Positions 46,065 through 56,737 of a stretch of DNA of 64,000 bases are shown in pieces. Origin of the DNA: Haberlea rhodopensis (lineage: Eukaryota > Streptophyta > Magnoliopsida > Lamiales > Gesneriaceae); the NCBI GenBank assembly GCA_907163345.1, contig CAJQUN010000035.1, forward strand, positions 1,485,973 through 1,549,972, read 5' to 3'. The notes beneath the pieces were generated by a model, which saw only the letters and a program-made list of their open reading frames with translations, did not search any database and was not told where the DNA came from. The stretch's first letter is position 1. Each line of letters starts with the position of its first letter. Position numbers and translations under genes: made by a program.

Positions 46065-46290
46065 AGCTGAAAAAGCATCGGAGCAAGAGATAGAGTAGAA
46101 GTGAATTGTATGTAATTACTTGTGAATACTCTTGAGTGAGTTCATTTAGTGCGTAGGAAGTAGATGCAATGGGACAAACATAGGTTCCATTTTTACTACT
46201 TTTAAGGCTAATATTTTATCTGTGCTTGCTTCAAAACTTCTTCCCTCTTATCTATAGAATATTATAATTGTAGGGGAACTAACTAACCCA
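46065..46290 (+). other. RLCK 3' untranslated region
   Basis: Likely 3' leader of the transcript; no ORF. Confidence 0.4.
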
Positions 46291-46419
46291 ATGCCCTCTT
46301 TCCCATCTACTTGTATTTATCTTTCATGATTTAGAAATCTAATCTGCGCCTCACAGTTGTAACTTATTGTAAGTTACTTTCTAAATCCTTAGCCAATTTT
46401 TCGGACTTAACTATTGTTT

Positions 46420-46860
46420 CTCACCAAAATCTATTATCCGAGCAAGTATTTTCATAGACTAATAGGGTGTGAGCGTCTATAAAAGAGGCAAAGACTTGCC
46501 TTGGAAAAGAAGAACCGATACACCAAATTAAAAACAACAAAAGCATAACAAAGAAAGCGAATTCTGAAGCTTGGGAGGGAGATAGGATCGTATTGAGTGA
46601 GTGGAGTGAATTCAAAAGGAGAGATTCATTGTAATTGATAAGGTTGAATAAGGAGAGATTCAAAGGTTGAATCTGATTGAATTCATGTATTTCAAGGATC
46701 ATATTGTATCTTCAAAAGTGTTTTGAATGAGATGTCGTCTCCCCGTGGAGTAGATCGATTTGATCAAACCACGTAAATCCCTTTGTGTTCTATTGTTAAT
46801 TGTTAAATTTTATGTATGTGTGTGTTTTCTTATCAAGATTGCTAGTGCGAGTTACTCATT
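46420..46860 (+). repeat. Possible Copia solo LTR remnant
   Basis: The phrase 'cgtggagtagatcgatttgatcaaaccacgtaaatccctttgtgttc' (46744-46791) is of the kind found near the R/U5 border of plant Copia LTRs. No second copy, primer-binding site or target duplication is visible. Confidence 0.4.
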
Positions 46861-47641
46861 TTGTGTTTCTTCAAATTCTGAACGTTTAAGAGTTGGTGGT
46901 TCAAGATAAGTAAATGAGTTGCGCATTATCTTGGCTATCAAATAAGTTTACGATGATTTGATATTAAACCAAGAAATCATAACATGGAGGTTAGACATGC
47001 TTTGATATATGGAATTAGAATGTTGGCTATGAACGAGTGCATGCTGGTCATGTAGGAATGTCGTTGTAGGGATGATTTCTACACTTGAGACCAACTTTAG
47101 TGACCTGCAAATTGTTCCATGTAAATTTCCAACTTGGTAATAGTTTGATGTCATAATGAATATCCATGTTTCTTAACAAGCTTGAAGCAAACTATGTTTC
47201 TATGAGCTGATATGCGCCTTAATCCCTTCTAGGGTTCTTCCCTTTGTTCATGGCACAATCTTTGTGGGATACAACATGCGATCATCCCCTTTTTAAGAAC
47301 GTCAAATGCTCGTTTTAGCAAAGAATTATTATACCAACACTGTTGCGAAAACTACATAAACCTTTATGTATGCCGAACTTTACCCAACAAAACGCTCCAT
47401 TTTCATATCATGGTTCATTTAGAATCTAAAAATTCGCCGAAACTCAGACTAAGTATCCATGCCTATAGCCTGGTTATTTCTCTATTTTTTAATTTAATTT
47501 TAATGATAATAAATATATATTTAATTTATATTACTTTTGGGAAAAAAATATTATTTATGTCTGCTCAAGGATTCTTCACTTCGATTTCTTTTTCCGTGCA
47601 CTTATAGGTACATATGTGTCGTTCTTCTATGCACCGGCCTT

Positions 47642-47672
<31 letters not shown>

Positions 47673-49296
47673 TAGTGTTGGTGCGCACCAGATGCATAGA
47701 AGAAAAAATCATCACATGTCTTCATGAGCTTTTTGTTCCGTCGAACGAATTGCAAAATCAAATGTTTTTTTTTCTGTTTAATTTTTTATAATAGATCAAT
47801 GGAAGCTAGCTAAAATTCTCCCCCCTGAACTCGGACAAGCTCCACACGTTGTTTCTATCACATAACTTATTTTTGACAAACAATATCAGTTAAAATAGAA
47901 TGTGTATTCGTTAAAAAAAACAAAAGGATGTGAATTGCAGCTTCCATATTTTAGTGTGGGAAAAATGAGAGAGCGACGTACTACGAGGGTGAAATTGAGA
48001 ATACGACAACTTCCCACTAACGACTAAAAATCTAAATTCTTAATCAAACGACGTCATTTTAACCCCTTGCAACCGTCATATATATATATACTAGTTAATT
48101 GGCACCGCGCCAGTGAGTTTATAACCTGGTCTATATGTCCAACAAAACGTTTGACACAAGTTCAACAGACAGTTCAAGAGAATAAAAAGCTGGTTCATAC
48201 GCATTGAACATACATAATCGTTCGTATAGAAAATCAAATAGGTTAGAGTAAACAAAAGTCTTTTAAGATCAATTCATATAAAAATTATTATTAAAGTTTG
48301 CAATGACTAAAATCTATTTTGAACTTCCTATTTTTTTTTTAAAATCAATTCATACTTGACAAAATCAACAAGTTTTTTTCTATAAAAAAAAAAAGAAAAC
48401 ATTTTGAATTTTAAAAATTGAGTTAGGGATGCACAGTTAGGTCAATGATAAAATCTTTTCAAACAAATCAGTACTCATGCAAAAAAATAATAAATTACAA
48501 AATAAAAGAAAATAGGATTGGCGTTTATTGTTCACGGGACCAATACCGATATAAAAAATAAAAAATAACAAAAAGAAAAGAAAAAAGAAATAAAAAAGAA
48601 ATAAAAAAATTTAAAAAAAAGAATTGGAACTCGTAGTTCCTACGAGGTGGAGATGATGGGGTTCCCTACTCTTAATGGTCAAAGCGTTCAAAATCAATTC
48701 ATACTTGACAAAATCAACAAGTTTTTTTCTAAAAAAAAAAAAAACATTTTGAATTTTAAAAATTGAGATAAGAGGGATGCACATTTGGGTCAAGGGTCAA
48801 ATCTTTCCAAACAAATCAGTACCCATGCAACAAAATAATAAATAACAAAAATAAAAGAAAATAGGCCTGCCGTTTATTGTTCACGAGAACAGCACCCAAT
48901 AAATAACAAAAATTAAAAAAAATTGGACTGACGTTTATTTTTCACGAGAACAGTACCCGATATATAAAATAAAAATAACAAAAATAAAAGAAAAAACAAA
49001 AGAAATAAAAAAATTTTAAAAAAAAACGAAAAATGACGTAAGTTAAAATAAAAATAACAAAAATAAAATAAAAAACAAAATTAAAAAAAATTAAAAAATT
49101 AAAAAAAATTAAAAAAAAAAAATAATGACGTAGGGGTAGTAACTGCTACGCCGCTTATATATATTGTCTAATCTAATATATATATATATATACACATATA
49201 TATATATCGTCAACTCTAACTTTCATTAATGATCTGCCTAAATCTCAGTCGCAGAAAAAATTCAGATTCGAACAAGTATTTTCCATATTTGGGCAA
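46861..49296. other. Intergenic with low-complexity repeats
   Basis: 47090-47350 is a diverged copy of 52035-52360 downstream of the P4H gene. (TA)n lies at 47650-47672. From 48090 onward the DNA is A-rich. No gene seen. Confidence 0.45.
48310..48970. repeat. Two-copy direct repeat, ~240 bp
   Basis: 48338-48560 and 48688-48910 share 'aaatcaattcatacttgac', 'gcacagttaggtcaa/gcacatttgggtcaa' and 'gcgtttattgttcacg'. A partial third copy follows at 48921-48965. Some of the surrounding DNA (48090-48135) has the look of a Helitron-type end, unproven. Confidence 0.75.
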
Positions 49297-51876
49297 ATGA
49301 TCCATTTTTCTCAAATTCCACTACTTTTCATTCTCTCTATCGCCGCGATCGCGCGGGAATCCTACGGAAATTCGATAATCAATCCATCTAAAGTCAAAAC
49401 GATCTCATGGAAGCCCAGGTATGAATTCAGGAATCATGTTCTTCTGTTTTTTCGTAGACTTCAATTGTTTAAAAATTTGTAAGATTCTTTTGACAGCTAG
49501 TGGCGCTCGATTAACTGTTTATTGATTGCGCTACGGTTGTAATTATGTTTTAGAGCATTTCTGTATGAAGGTTTTCTAACGGATGAGGAATGTAATCATT
49601 TGATTTCACTGGTGAGTTTTAGAATTGATTGATCGTTTTTATTTTGGTTTTACTTTCTGTTTGTTTTGTGATTTATGGGATTTTGTAATTAAATTAGGCA
49701 AAACACGAGTTGAAGAGGTCAGCTGTGGCGGATAGTGAGTCTGGACACAGTAAGCTAAGCACAGTGCGGACTAGCTCTGGAATGTTTATCCCGAAGGAAA
49801 AGGTTTGGTTTTCTTTTTCTTTTTTCCCCAATTTTTTCTTGATTTTGCTTTTATATGGTAATTTTTCTAATGCGTTTATTGAGTATTGTTTTGCGCAAAT
49901 GCTGTCATATCCAAGTTTCAAATTTTTTTGGGCAAGAAATTTCAACTTATTCAAACCAAGTATATCAATCCCATTATTTGATTCAACTGCACGTCAGTAT
50001 TTCCCTCCCCAAAATTAATTTGATCTCTTGAAGTTAGTGAAAATTGTAAAACGTCAATCGTACATGATTTAATAGGTAATAGTACTGCAAGTATTTGCGT
50101 CATGTCCACAACTTGCTTAATGTTTTCAGCATTTGATGGTACGGCTTGGCTAGCATATGGTGCTAAGGAGAAAAATTGATAGCTTGAATTTGTCTTTTTT
50201 GCTGACTTTGCCTCTTATTTGAAATGATACTGACTTGGAACTTTTAACCGATATATGACTTTCTAAATCCGTTGGACAAATTATATTGGAGTTATAAACA
50301 CCATACAAAGAACAATCATGTTGAATCTTGTAAATGAATCATTAAGTCATGAGCTTAGTTATTGTTTAATTTGGTGTTTGGCTTTTTAGAATTTAACATG
50401 TCAAATGCCTAAATCTTTTTTCTCCTCATCTCTTGTGTAGGATCCTATTGTTGCTGGCATAGAAGAGAAGATATCTAAGTGGACATTCTTACCAAAAGGT
50501 GTTGCATGTTGAAGAAAATTTAAGCTCTGAAAATTACAATTACTTCTCTAAATGGGGTTTTATCGCCATATCCAGATTAATCTATTTTTATTACATCTGA
50601 AGTATGAAATATCTTGTTTATATGTTATCCTATTCCTTAGGGCATGTATTTTTTAGTTGTTTGATCGTATTGAACTCGCAACATTGCACGAAGAAAGCAC
50701 TAATAGTCCGGGCCTGTGAATCTGCCCTTTTAATATTTTTTAGACAATGAAGTGCTATTTTTGAATGACCCTTTCCTAAAGTTTCACAGTATTAGAGCAC
50801 CTTTCTAGTCTTGTTTGTTGCGTGCATAGAGAATAGTAGTTCTGAATTCACTGAAATGAACTCCTGCTTTCTGTTTCTATAAATAGAAAATGGAGAAGAT
50901 ATACAAATATTGCGTTATGAGCCTGGCCAGAAATATGATCCTCATTATGATTATTTTACGGACAAGGTCAACATTGCTCGTGGTGGGCACCGGATAGCTA
51001 CTGTGCTAATGTATCTTACCGATGTCGAGAAAGGGGGTGAAACTGTTTTTCCCTCTGCAGAGGTTTGTCCAAAACTAGTTTTTCTGTTTAGTTTTTGTAG
51101 ATGCTTTAGAGGCAGTTGTTAATTCATGAACGTAAGATACTAGCCAAAGGTTATATACTTCATAAGAATAAGGGTTTGAACTTATCATATTGCAGAAATG
51201 CCATGAATCTCATTCATATATTGTGTATTCTTTGCGGTTCATTGTCTGGAGGGACATGTCTATTTTTGATTTGGGAGGTTTTTTCTTAAATTTTCATGGG
51301 ACGTGCCTGAAAGTTCTGTCAAGGCATCACTACCTAATTTCATTATGTTGTCTCCCCATCAGCTGAATTTTCTGTCCTATATTTTTAAATGTTCATTCAC
51401 AAGACGCAGGAGTCATCTCGTCGGAGGTCTGTTTCCACTGATACCGATTTGTCTGAGTGTGGAAGGCAAGGTCCTTCTGGTGAGACAATAAGTTGAGCCT
51501 TAAAATTATCTGTGGTTGAAAAGGTTATAATGATCAGCAACTGACAGTTTTGTTTTCGTTTGGTTTTATCCTATAAAATTTTGCAGTGAAAGCACAGAAA
51601 GGGGATGCACTTCTCTTTTTCAGTCTTCGCCCAGATGCAATTCCAGACCCTGCTAGCCTTCACGCTGGCTGTCCTGTAGACGAGGGTGAGAAATGGTCTG
51701 CTACAAAGTGGATTCATGTGGATGCTTTCGACAAGACTGTTGGTGGGAACTGCACCGATGCAGATGCAAATTGCGAAAGATGGGCTTCCCTTGGGGAATG
51801 CAACAAGAATCCAGAATATATGATCGGATCATCAGACCTTCCTGGATATTGCCGGAAGAGTTGCAAAGTGTGCTAA
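49297..51876 (+). CDS. P4H: Prolyl 4-hydroxylase with C-terminal ShK-like domain
   Basis: Seven exons give 292 residues: 49297-49418, 49554-49611, 49698-49802, 50441-50498, 50887-51062, 51410-51479, 51587-51876; all introns GT-AG with matching phases. The enzyme hydroxylates proline in extensins and arabinogalactan proteins in the ER/Golgi, using Fe(II), O2 and 2-oxoglutarate. A hydrophobic N-terminus (residues 5-20) is a signal peptide or anchor. W-K-P-R-A-F precedes the fold. The iron ligands H134-x-D136 and H222 and the 2-oxoglutarate lysine K232 are present. Residues ~251-292 carry six cysteines as in the ShK-like domain of some plant P4Hs; this is a domain name, not a toxin. No lesion seen, so probably functional. 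Confidence 0.95.
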
Positions 51877-52409
51877 AGTTATGCCTTCCACTCAACACTT
51901 TCATCGGCAAGTAACCTGTTTTGGTTGATTTTACTTTTATGAATTCTTACATAATTAATATATTTTTCTTATAATTACCAGAAAACCGTCTATTTTGATA
52001 TTCTGACTTTATGCTGTCCAAGAAGTTTTTGTTCCGTACCTGACTTTAATGATCTGCAAATTATTCCATTTTGAGTGGGCCATGTGAAAATAAAAGTCTT
52101 CATCAAACGAACAACATTTTGCCGAGTGGCATATCCTCCACTTATAAAAACTAATACCATCGAGATTTCAGCCGTGATCTTTCAGTAGATATCGTAATGA
52201 ATATCAAGGTTTCTATGAGTTCATGGATGTCTGAATTTCCTCCAGTGTTCTTCCCTTTGTTTCAGGTACAATCTTTGCCACAAACAGTACAGTAAGCACG
52301 CAGAATCCGGCGTAGATCGTACCTGTGACGCCTTATTTGCCAATACTTATAAACCTTCACATGATATTAAGAAAGAAAATTTCATCTAAAAGATTCAATA
52401 TATTTGGGT
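51877..52409. other. P4H 3' flank
   Basis: Probable 3' untranslated region and intergenic DNA. 52035-52360 resembles 47090-47350. Confidence 0.45.
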
Positions 52410-52900
52410 TTTTTAACAATATAACCACAATTTTTATTAAAGTTATAAAAATAACCGAATTTTTTTTTTTTATATAAAAGTAACCCAAGTCGCCATCTCA
52501 GATGGCGACAATTACGAAATTCTTTTATTGTCGCCATCTCAGATGGCGACATTCATCAATTTTTTTTTCTTTTATTGATGTCGCCATCTGGAATGGCGAC
52601 ATCAATAAAAACCTTTTTTTTTTTATGATGTCGCCATCTAAGATGGCGACATTATAAAAGTTTTTTTTTTTTATTGATGTCGCCATCTGGAATGGCGACA
52701 TCAATAAAAACTTTTTTTTTATTGATGTCGCCATCTTAGATGGCGACATCAATACCATTATAAAATATTTTTTACGTGTTGTCGGCAGAAAACGACGTAA
52801 AAATATAATAAATTATAACATTGTCGCCATCTCAGATGGCGACAATAAAAAAAAATTCATTTTTATTTTATGTCGCCATTTGAGATGGCGACATTAATCA
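52410..52900. repeat. Array of 23-bp palindromes, ~49-bp period
   Basis: Eight copies of tgtcgccatct-n-agatggcgaca start at 52489, 52529, 52579, 52629, 52678, 52726, 52821 and 52871. Each reads nearly the same on both strands and several extend outward (attgatgtcgcc...ggcgacatcaat). The gap at about 52772 holds a decayed unit ('acgtgttgtcggcagaaaacgacgt'), so there are nine slots at ~49-bp spacing separated by poly-T runs. It lies 200 bp upstream of the MULE transposase start, so it is probably the terminal or subterminal region of that element. Confidence 0.95.
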
Positions 52901-55040
52901 ATTTTTTCATCTATTTATTCGAACGAAATCAGCTCATTTCATATATTCAGCTCAATTCATATATCTCATTTCATATCCTCCAGTTATTTGCTCCGATCAG
53001 CATATTTTAGGTACGTTGTTATATAAATAATCATATTTAACAGCATTATATATCATGTATTAATTTATGAATTTTATCTTTATTTTTTAAGGTATGTCAA
53101 TTAAAGTTTTGTTGTATTGGGGAGACAAAATATTACAAGATTCAGAATCTGTTAGATATGATCGTGGTCCGTCAAAAAGGCATGACAATATCTCGCAATA
53201 TTAATTATTTACAGTTATTGAGCGATGTATATGATATTACTGGCATCGATCGTCACCAGTTCATTCTGAAAATATCTTGTAAATATATATTCAGTGATTT
53301 TTCGGGGATGAAACAAACAATTTTTCCCGTCGACAGCGATTACAATCTAGCATGGCTATTGGATATTGAACAAAATCATACTTTTTTGGAGATGTATATA
53401 CAAACAGAACCCTGTGCTTATGATTTTATTACAGAAATGCCAACAACTGGTAGTGGTCCATCTGTAGTAGTTACAGAAAGACCAACTACCTCTATGATTC
53501 AAGATGATGCTCCGATAGTTGCTGACAATGTTGTTCCCGAGCCACTAGCAGACAGTTTTGTGGATTTTGGAGATGATATTCGGTCTGAACCGGAGGGGAT
53601 TCCATCTGAGGATGAGTCTGCTGACGATGAGGTTGATATTGCAGAGGTGCCAGCTACTGTAGCAGACACAACCACATCAAATGAACCTGAGCTTTATCAA
53701 ACAATTCCATTTTTCTCCACGACACATGCAGACGTATTTGGTGATTCGATCGACCTTCCAACTGGTAAGTGGGGGAGTTATTACGATTATTCGAAAGGAG
53801 ATATCCATCTGAATATGGTATTTAAAGATAAAGGTCATCTTCAGGCAGCTGTGAAGGATTACTCCGTACGGATTGTAAAACGTGAGTATCTTGTTGTCAA
53901 AAGTACAAAAACTTTATGGAAAGTGGTGTGCAAACATAGTATACCAGATATGCCTTGCAGATGGTTTCTACGCGCCTCATTGGGAAAAAAAAAATGGAAT
54001 GTTCAAAATAACAAAATATGGGGGTTCTCACAATTGTCTTTTGAGTGATTTATCGATCGATCATGCAAATCTGGACAAAAATATGATTGCTAGTTTGCTA
54101 GTGGGAATCGTTCGACGTGATCCATCATATGAGGTAAAGTATGTTATTCAAACTGTTAAAGATAAGTATGGTTTTGAGATCTCATATGCAAAAGGCTGGT
54201 ATAGTTTGAGACGTGCTGTTGAAAATGTTTATGGAACATGGGAGAGCTCTGTAAGAAAATTGCCTTATTACATGGGAGCTTTGCGAAAATGGAACTCAGG
54301 CACAGTCGTCGAATGGGACCACCTACCGAATGCTAGACCAACAGAGATGACTTTGAATTACGTGTTTTGGGCATTCCAACCATGTGCAGATGGATTCCGA
54401 CACTGTCGAAAAGTTATAAGTGTAGATGGAACACATCTGTATACAAAATATCAACATAAGATGTTGATTGTCGTTGCCATGGATGCTAACAATCAAGTCT
54501 TACCTTTGGCCTTTGCAATCGTTGACGTGGAAAGTTTTTTGTCGTGGAAATGGTTTTTGGAGTTGATTAGCAAGCACATTGTTAAAGGATCTGATGGTGT
54601 GTGCTTGATATCTGATAGGCATCCGGGCCTTATTGCAGCCGCTGAATGTGTTGCCGACTTCAATTCCTCGCATGTAGTGCATCGATTTTGTTTGAGACAT
54701 GTGTGCTCGAACTTTAATAGTCGGTTCAAAAATGTTCATTTGAAAGACTTATGCTGGAAAGCTGGTTCAGAAAATCAGCTCAGAAAGTTCGATTCTACAA
54801 TGGAAGAAATAAAAAGTATTGAACCAAGAGCATTTGATTATTTGAATCGGATTGACAAGTCAAAATGGACTCTTGCACATGATGGTGGATGGCGGTGTGG
54901 TATTCTTACGACAAATATGTCCGAGTGCATTAACGGAGTTATGAAGGGTGCTCGTCGCCTTCCAATCACCGCTATTGTGCAATTATTAACTTTTGATCGT
55001 TGTGTGCTCTATTTTCTTGAACGACTTAAGAAAGCGGAAC

Positions 55041-55045
55041 GAATG
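55041..55045. repeat. Target-site duplication GAATG, left copy
   Basis: Matches 62263-62267 exactly. Confidence 0.95.
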
Positions 55046-55264
55046 TGATAAGTGTGAATTTTACACTTATTTTGCTATGTTTTTGTATTGATTTTTGTAT
55101 TGATTCCTGGATGATTTTACGCTTTTTGGTATATTTTTGTGTATTTCAGGAATCTAGGTCCAATGGGATAAAAGTGGAGGAAATAAGCCAATAATGTTGA
55201 AAAAGGACCAAACCGAGCGAAGACGTGAGAAAATGGACTGAAATCTCGAAGGAGGAATTTTTAT

Positions 55265-55502
55265 ACAGCTCGCGATCGATCGCCAATAACGAAGATCGAT
55301 CGCCGAGCTTTAAAGAGTGGTGCTGAACAGAAGACATTGGCGATCGATCGGCAAGAATTCGAGATCGATCGCCAATGTACAGTGAAGACTCGCGATCGAT
55401 CGCGAGGGAACCAAGATCGATCGCGGATTTCCTTATTTTGGCTATCAACGTCCAGTAGAGAAGGAAGATTGATCGCGGAAGAACGAAGATCGATCGCGGA
55501 AT
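55265..55502 (+). repeat. GATCGATCGC cluster in the LTR U3 region
   Basis: About eight copies of (a/c)gatcgatcgc(c/g), at near-regular intervals and in both orientations (for example 55270, 55290, 55340, 55361, 55391, 55413). One copy reads gattgatcg. Confidence 0.9.
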
Positions 55503-55573
55503 AAGAGTTTTTGGAAAAATAAAGACTTTCCATGTTTGGTTCAAGGGGGACTCTTGGCTACACATGTTAAACC

Positions 55574-55580
55574 TATATAT
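55574..55580 (+). promoter_or_regulatory. Candidate TATA box of the Athila LTR
   Basis: tatatat at a position typical of the U3/R border; the start of transcription would be about 30 bp downstream. The same box occurs at 61269-61275. Confidence 0.55.
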
Positions 55581-56572
55581 CAGAAGAAGGGACGATTTGG
55601 AGAGGACTTTTGCCCACTTTTACACAAACCTAGCAGCCCCTCCTCCATCCAAAGCACCACCACAATTCATTGAAGAGCAAGAGCAACGCAAGGAACGGAA
55701 GAACGGAGCGACGCACGGAGCGACATCCTCGTTATCTTAGTATTTCTGAACTTATTAATTTTTATATCAGATTTTGATGTTGAATTTGTTTAAAGACATA
55801 TTTATGCATTATAATTTGATTATGGTTGTTGGCTAAATTCTTTGTCAAGACATAGGGGATCCCATGTTTGAACCCTTGAGTTAATTAACGGTTTTGATTT
55901 AATTTCTATGATCTTTGCGCATAATTTATGTTGTTAATGCTTGTAAAAGATTAGCTACCTTTTGCATGATATTGGTAATCGTAATTGAATTGACCATAGG
56001 AGATTACGATACGACGTAGTAAATTAGGCCGTGGGTTTTAGGTTGAGACGGACCAAGTAAAATCTAGCACACGTGTGATAGCAATAGATTTACCAAAATC
56101 GAAGGCTAGTAGTTTTCACAAAGCGTTTTTCGGTATTAATTATTCAATAAAGACACGGGAGTGATTTATTGTAGGTTAATGCTAGACTCGTTATAACCGG
56201 ACCAAGGTATAACGAATGAAATAGGAAAACTCGTCACCCTAGAACATAGAACATTGAATCTTAATTAATAGACAACTTTTGGGGGATTACATGGGTGAAC
56301 CGACGTCTTGATAATTCGTTTATAAATTCTCTTCAATTATTCATCACTGCTGTTTAGGTTGATTTTTGTGCTTAAGTCAATTTAGTTTAATAATCACTCC
56401 TTAATCGTAGGTTAAATATAGTAATTCTAATCGATCGTGGTAATTGCTACTAGTCCCTGTGGGTACGACACTCCTTACTTTTAAATCCTTATACTAAAAC
56501 TTGACGCCGTGCACTTGCGGTATAGAATCGCTACACTCGAAAATTCTGTTTAAAATAATAGCGATCAAGTTT

Positions 56573-56590
56573 TTGGCGCCGTTGCCGGGG
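56573..56590 (+). other. Athila primer-binding site
   Basis: tggcgccgttgccgggga, 5 bp after the LTR; the classic Athila-type site. Confidence 0.9.
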
Positions 56591-56737
56591 ACTAGTTTAA
56601 GTAATATCATAGGAGATTAGTTGACTATAATTTAGCCATAATATTTTTTTATTTTTACTTTTACTACTGTTTATACGATTTCACCACTGTTGTTCCTTCG
56701 TTGTGTTGAATTTTGCAGGGAGTTGTCTTTGTAGTGC

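Larger units (their letters stand above)
55046..56567 (+). repeat. Athila 5' LTR
   Basis: TGATAAGTGTG...GCGATCA. A TATA box (tatatat, 55574-55580) follows a region (55265-55500) dense in the palindrome-rich word gatcgatcgc. Open frames inside it on the minus strand are not genes. Confidence 0.97.

Noticed and set aside
48090..49200. Helitron
   Set aside because: The AT-rich start resembles a Helitron-like end, but no CTRR end with a hairpin could be placed and there is no Rep/helicase.
49710..50018. A 102-codon frame inside the P4H gene region
   Set aside because: Starts in exon 3 and reads through the intron; the spliced P4H model explains the conserved part.
52525..52758. Minus-strand frame with repeated M-A-T-S-I-K units
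   Set aside because: Direct translation of the palindrome array; no evidence of a protein.
55146..55565. Minus-strand open frames of 139 and 90 codons, repeated exactly at 60841-61260
   Set aside because: They lie inside the Athila LTRs and exist because the GATCGATCGC-rich DNA lacks stops; being in both LTRs reflects LTR identity, not a gene family.
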